DNA from: PWQG01 sp040882255
GTDB taxonomy: Bacteria; Pseudomonadota; Gammaproteobacteria; Pseudomonadales; Pseudohongiellaceae
DNA: 64,000 bases
Assembly: GCA_040882255.1 (NCBI GenBank)
Contig: JBBEBP010000019.1
Span: 23,166 to 87,165 of the forward strand
Reading direction: 5' to 3'
The notes beneath the pieces are model-generated. The model worked only from the letters and a program-made list of their open reading frames with translations. It was not told where the DNA came from and did no database searches. Both the position numbers and the translations under genes were made by a program. Numbering within the stretch: position 1 is the first letter of the stretch; each line of letters starts with the position of its first letter. Shown here piece after piece: positions 60,532-64,000 of the stretch.

Positions 60532-63048
60532 TCAGGGCTGTTCTTTGTTGGCTACATTCAACTTCACCCGCTTGAGCAAAAGTGAGTTGCCAATCACCGA
60601 GAGCGAACTCGCGGTCATGGCGATCACGCCGATCATGGGGTGCAGCAAACCGGCCGCAGCGATGGGGATGGCAGCCACATTGTAGGCACTGGCCCAGATC
60701 AGGTTCTGCACGATTTTTCCAAAAGTGGCACGGGAAAGGTGCGTGGCTTCCACCACGCCGGTCAGCTCGCCGCGCACCAGAGTGACATCCGCCGCCTCGA
60801 TGGCGACATCGGCGCCGGCGCCGATGGCAATGCCCACATTGGCCTGTTTCAGCGCCGGGGCATCATTGATACCGTCGCCCACCATGGCGACATGGTTGCC
60901 GTGTTTTTTCTGCAGTTCACGGATGGCGCCCACCTTGCCTTCCGGGAGTACGCCGGCCTGGACTTCATCGATGCCCACTTCCTCGGCAACAGCGCGCGCA
61001 GCGCGTTCGTTGTCGCCGGTGATCATCACCACATGCAAACCGAGTTCGTGCATGCCACGAATCGCTGCGGCTGATTCCTCCTTGATGGTATCGGCCACCG
61101 CGACGATGCCGCAGGCTTTACCGTCAACCGCGACCAGCACGGCGGTACGGCCACGTCCCTCCAGGTCATCGAGATCCCTGTCAAGCGCCTCCAGATCACT
61201 GACACTTTCCTCGGCCAGCAACTTGCGGTTGCCGATCAGCACCAGGGCGCCATCGACCCTGCCGGACACACCGCGCGCGCCGGTGGAACGAAATTCCGTT
61301 ACTTCGCCCGGCTTCACGTTGCGCTCGCCGGCGCCCTCGACAATGGCGCGGGCAATGGGGTGTTCGGAGGCGTTTTCCACCGTCGCCGCCCATTGCAACA
61401 GTTGTTGCTCGGTCACGCCTTCGGCCACGATCACTTCGGTCAGTTCGGGTTCGCCCCGGGTGATGGTGCCGGTTTTGTCCAGCACCATCACCTTGATGTC
61501 CTTGAAGGTCTGAATGGCTTCGCCGGAGCGGATCAGAATGCCGCGTTCGGCGCCAATACCCGAGCCCACCATCAGAGCGGTCGGCGTTGCCAGTCCCAGC
61601 GCACAGGGACAGGCGATAACCAGCACCGCAATGGCCGCGAGAATGGCCAGCACCGGGGTGCTCGCTGTCGGGTCGACCCAGGGGAGGAATTCCGCGCCCC
61701 ACTCCAGTATCGGGCGCAGGCTATCGGCAGCGACGAACCAGATGACAAAACTCGCCAGGGCAATCAGGATGACGAGGGGAACAAAGCGCCCGGTCATGCG
61801 ATCGGCAAATTCCTGTATCGGTACCCGCGATCCCTGCGCCTGTTCCACCAGCTTGATCACCTGGGACAAAAAGGTATCGCCGCCCACCCTGGTAGCCTTT
61901 ACTCGCAATCGCCCCTCTTTATTGACGGTTGCACCGATGACGGTGTCGCCCGTCGCTTTATACACGGGCACTGATTCGCCGGTGGCGATGGATTCATCCA
62001 GATGGCTCTCACCTTCCACTACCTCGCCGTCGGTGGGCACCTTGTCTCCGGGGCGGATCACCATGATGTCGCCTGGCTGGAGCTCCTTGATGGCGACTTC
62101 CTGCTCCTGTCCGTCGCGTTCCACCCGCGCCGTTTTCGCGCCCAGAGTCAACAGCTTGCGGATGGCCTGGGACGCTCTGCCTTTGGCCTTGGTCTCAAGA
62201 TAACGCCCGACCAGGTGGAAAGTCATGATGGTGGCGGCCATCTCGATAAACGAGGTCATGGTGACGAAAAAGCCTGCCAGCCCGATCAGGTAGGGTGGCA
62301 CACTGCCCATCGAGATCAGCACATCCATGTTGAAAGTGCGGTTGGTGAGCGAGCGCCAGGTGGACTTGTGAGTGGCCGCTCCGCCGTACAAAAACACCAC
62401 GGGAAATGCGAGCACCGCGATGATGGCCAGGTAGCCGGGAATCGGCTGCCAGAACATATGGGGGATCATCAACAGCATGATCAGGGTGGTGGGGACGGCG
62501 GCAATCCACAGGCGCTTGCGTGCCTGGCGCAAGTAGGCGTCTTCGATATCCGCATCCGTACCTGCATCGTCATCGTCCGCTTCGGAAGAGACCTGGGCGA
62601 CGTCGTAACCGGCTTTTTCCACGGCTTGTTTTAGCTGCTCAGCGGTGGGGCCGCCTTCGGCGACCTCAACATGAACCTTGTGGCTGGCGATACTGGTGCT
62701 GATATCCGCGATGCCATCGAGCCGCTGGAGAGATTCGCGCACAATACCGGCACAGTGATCCGAGCCCATGCCCGGAACAACAAGCTGGATTCCTTTACCT
62801 GCCCCGGAGTCGCTGGCCGAAGCGACGTCGTAGCCTGCCTTCTCCACAGCCGAGCGGATATCGCTCAGTTTCAGCTTGCCGGGATCGTAGCTGGCTTCCA
62901 CGCGGTGAGCGGCGATGTTGGTGGTGATCTCACCCACGCCGTCCAGTCGCTTCAGCGAGGTTTTTACAATCCCGGCGCAGTGGTCGGAGCCCATGCCCGG
63001 TACAATCAGTTTTGCCACGGTGATCGCAGGCTTTGATTCAGTGCTCAT
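60532..63048 (-). CDS. copA: Copper-exporting P1B-type ATPase (CopA)
   Basis: 838 residues. Two N-terminal HMA-like domains (about 10-75 and 86-150), each with GMGSDHCAGIV instead of the usual GMxCxxC, leaving one Cys (24 and 99) next to Asp-His. Eight helices; the transport motif is CPCALGLATP in helix 6, the phosphorylation Asp in DKTGTITRGE, the HP motif in SEHPIARA, and MVGDGINDAPAL. Late-helix YN and MxxSS residues (ASAYNVAAIP, MTASSLSVIGN) place it in the Cu(I) group. It exports copper from the cytoplasm. Confidence 0.94.
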   Translation of the reverse strand: MSTESKPAITVAKLIVPGMGSDHCAGIVKTSLKRLDGVGEITTNIAAHRVEASYDPGKLKLSDIRSAVEKAGYDVASASDSGAGKGIQLVVPGMGSDHCAGIVRESLQRLDGIADISTSIASHKVHVEVAEGGPTAEQLKQAVEKAGYDVAQVSSEADDDDAGTDADIEDAYLRQARKRLWIAAVPTTLIMLLMIPHMFWQPIPGYLAIIAVLAFPVVFLYGGAATHKSTWRSLTNRTFNMDVLISMGSVPPYLIGLAGFFVTMTSFIEMAATIMTFHLVGRYLETKAKGRASQAIRKLLTLGAKTARVERDGQEQEVAIKELQPGDIMVIRPGDKVPTDGEVVEGESHLDESIATGESVPVYKATGDTVIGATVNKEGRLRVKATRVGGDTFLSQVIKLVEQAQGSRVPIQEFADRMTGRFVPLVILIALASFVIWFVAADSLRPILEWGAEFLPWVDPTASTPVLAILAAIAVLVIACPCALGLATPTALMVGSGIGAERGILIRSGEAIQTFKDIKVMVLDKTGTITRGEPELTEVIVAEGVTEQQLLQWAATVENASEHPIARAIVEGAGERNVKPGEVTEFRSTGARGVSGRVDGALVLIGNRKLLAEESVSDLEALDRDLDDLEGRGRTAVLVAVDGKACGIVAVADTIKEESAAAIRGMHELGLHVVMITGDNERAARAVAEEVGIDEVQAGVLPEGKVGAIRELQKKHGNHVAMVGDGINDAPALKQANVGIAIGAGADVAIEAADVTLVRGELTGVVEATHLSRATFGKIVQNLIWASAYNVAAIPIAAAGLLHPMIGVIAMTASSLSVIGNSLLLKRVKLNVANKEQP

Positions 63049-63120
63049 TCTTTCCTTCCTGTCTTTTCAGAATCCGATCGCTTTCGCCGGGAGGCAGGGG
63101 CCACAGTGCGGTCGTCGTTG

Positions 63121-63348
63121 TCACTGCTGGTCGCGATCATCCCCGGTTTTCTCCTCCAGCGCAGGCCAGGGGCCAAACGCGAGAAAGTACAGTAACCCGA
63201 GGTTGAGCAGCGGTACGATAGCCAGTAACGACAACCAGCCGGAGTATCCCGCGCGCTGGCAGATGCGCCACACGGGAACAATCACGAGCAGTGCGACCAA
63301 TAGCAGCCAGACGAAGTGGCCCCCCGCCATTCCTGTTCCTGTCATCAT
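63121..63348 (-). CDS. Small two-helix membrane protein
   Basis: 75 residues from the ATG with AGGAGGC upstream; the frame continues to 63531 without support. Helices FVWLLLVALLVIVPVWRI and WLSLLAIVPLLNLGLLYFLAFGPWP are separated by a basic turn (RAGYSGW). This pattern is common in small membrane proteins next to copper ATPases. It is 72 bases upstream of copA in the same direction. The function is unknown. Confidence 0.75.
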   Translation of the reverse strand: MMTGTGMAGGHFVWLLLVALLVIVPVWRICQRAGYSGWLSLLAIVPLLNLGLLYFLAFGPWPALEEKTGDDRDQQ

Positions 63349-63389
63349 TTGTCTGTGCCTCCTGTCATCGGTGAGTTGGTGTTTTCGAG

Positions 63390-64000
63390 TCAATGTCGGT
63401 GTTCGTGTCCCGGTCCATGCTCCTCCGTCGGGCGGAACCGCGTGAGGAATATCCATTCCAGGATAGCGATCAATGCCATCACGGTGACGGCCAGAATGAC
63501 GATCATCGGATCGGTGCCGAGTTTCACCCATACGAACCCGGCCAGTACCAGTGCGTCCAGGGCAATCGCGACGACCGGAATCAACGGGTTCGCCCGTACT
63601 TCCTTACGCAGGTACCGGAGCACGCCCCAGTGAATGGCAATATCCATGACCAGGTAGAAAATGATGCCCAGTGCCGCGATCCGGGACAGGTCGAAGAAGG
63701 CGGTAAGCACCAGCCCCAATACGACCGTATACACCAGCGTGTGGCGCTGTATGGAACCCGGCATGCCGAAGTGACTGTGCGGGACCAGGCGCATCTCGGT
63801 CAGCATGGCCAGCATCCGGGATACCGCGAAGATGCTGGCGATTATCCCGCCGGCGGTAGCCATCATCGCGATAATTACCGTGAACCATACCCCGATTTCT
63901 CCCAGCGCCGGACGGGCGGCGGCGGCCAGTGAATAGTTCCGGGTCTCGATGATTTCCTCAAGCGACAGATTGCCGGCCACCGCGAATCCGACCAGGGTGT
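63390..64000 (-). CDS. APC-family amino-acid/cation permease, C-terminal part (partial)
   Basis: Runs off the right edge, so at least 203 residues are present. It shows six helices, with LGEIGVWFTVIIAMMATAGGIIASIFAVSRMLAML and SHFGMPGSIQRHTLVYT, typical of APC transporters near helices 8-10. The C-terminal tail reads HGPGHEHRH, a likely metal-binding stretch. It is the first visible gene upstream of the copper ATPase set on the minus strand. The substrate is not predictable. Confidence 0.8.
   Translation of the reverse strand, partial: TLVGFAVAGNLSLEEIIETRNYSLAAAARPALGEIGVWFTVIIAMMATAGGIIASIFAVSRMLAMLTEMRLVPHSHFGMPGSIQRHTLVYTVVLGLVLTAFFDLSRIAALGIIFYLVMDIAIHWGVLRYLRKEVRANPLIPVVAIALDALVLAGFVWVKLGTDPMIVILAVTVMALIAILEWIFLTRFRPTEEHGPGHEHRH

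Overview
The window looks like a chromosome segment of a marine or halophilic gammaproteobacterium. It starts with two housekeeping genes typical of that class, the 3' end of a BepA-type M48 protease gene and nadA, arranged convergently. The rest is accessory DNA: catabolic, regulatory and copper-related cargo set among many decayed mobile elements. The species cannot be named from the sequence alone.

Left boundary (about 1.5-4.0 kb). Next to nadA lies a 45-base fragment identical in form to the 3' half of a tRNA-Lys, from the anticodon loop to CCA. It is the kind of attachment-site scar tyrosine integrases leave. It is followed by a broken SRAP gene and an unusual recombinase-like protein with a DUF4224-like start and a core-binding domain but no visible catalytic domain.

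4.4-11.6 kb. An IclR regulator faces a leftward cluster: a large TonB-dependent receptor, a YncE-type beta-propeller, a diheme lipoprotein, a small cytochrome c and a ferric-reductase-like membrane cytochrome. Together they suggest uptake and periplasmic oxidation of an unknown substrate.

12-24 kb. HAD hydrolase, an intact SRAP protein, a GGDEF/EAL protein, a Crp/Fnr regulator, and a FIST protein with a hybrid histidine kinase. These are interspersed with five SRAP remnants. The intact gene and two 5' remnants share an upstream leader with a perfect 10-bp hairpin.

24-31.6 kb. A BlaI/BlaR1-like pair beside a lipoprotein and a MacA/MacB-like ABC export system, with BlaI-type palindromes in the promoter regions. 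This is a plausible signal-inducible exporter.

32-46.5 kb. A mobile-element graveyard: IS3, IS21, IS256, a TnpB relic with its right-end hairpin, and a group II intron 3' end with intact domain V. Two copies of a 1.3-kb non-coding repeat lie 10.9 kb apart, and there are arrays of palindromes whose stems covary around a constant CCC loop. Between these sit sdhB-like/nnrS-like genes, a nitronate monooxygenase, a truncated SulP transporter and an aminotransferase-BKACE pair.

46.7-64 kb. A copper-linked region. The most striking object is a nine-gene rightward operon with 1-4 base overlaps at most junctions. It encodes a full complex I membrane arm (A, H, J, K, L, M, N) but no C, E, F, G or I. 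Its only peripheral subunit is one protein fusing a NuoB-like domain without its Fe-S cysteines, two CPMHP/CPxCGM heavy-metal-binding domains with His-rich linkers, and a NuoD-like domain. A cardiolipin-synthase-like gene closes the operon. Convergent to it are an ATP-grasp-like gene (whose 3' end is duplicated upstream of the operon), DUF5676 and DUF2933 membrane proteins, a copper P-type ATPase and a transporter. I infer a metal-responsive ion-translocating complex I relative without a conventional electron input.
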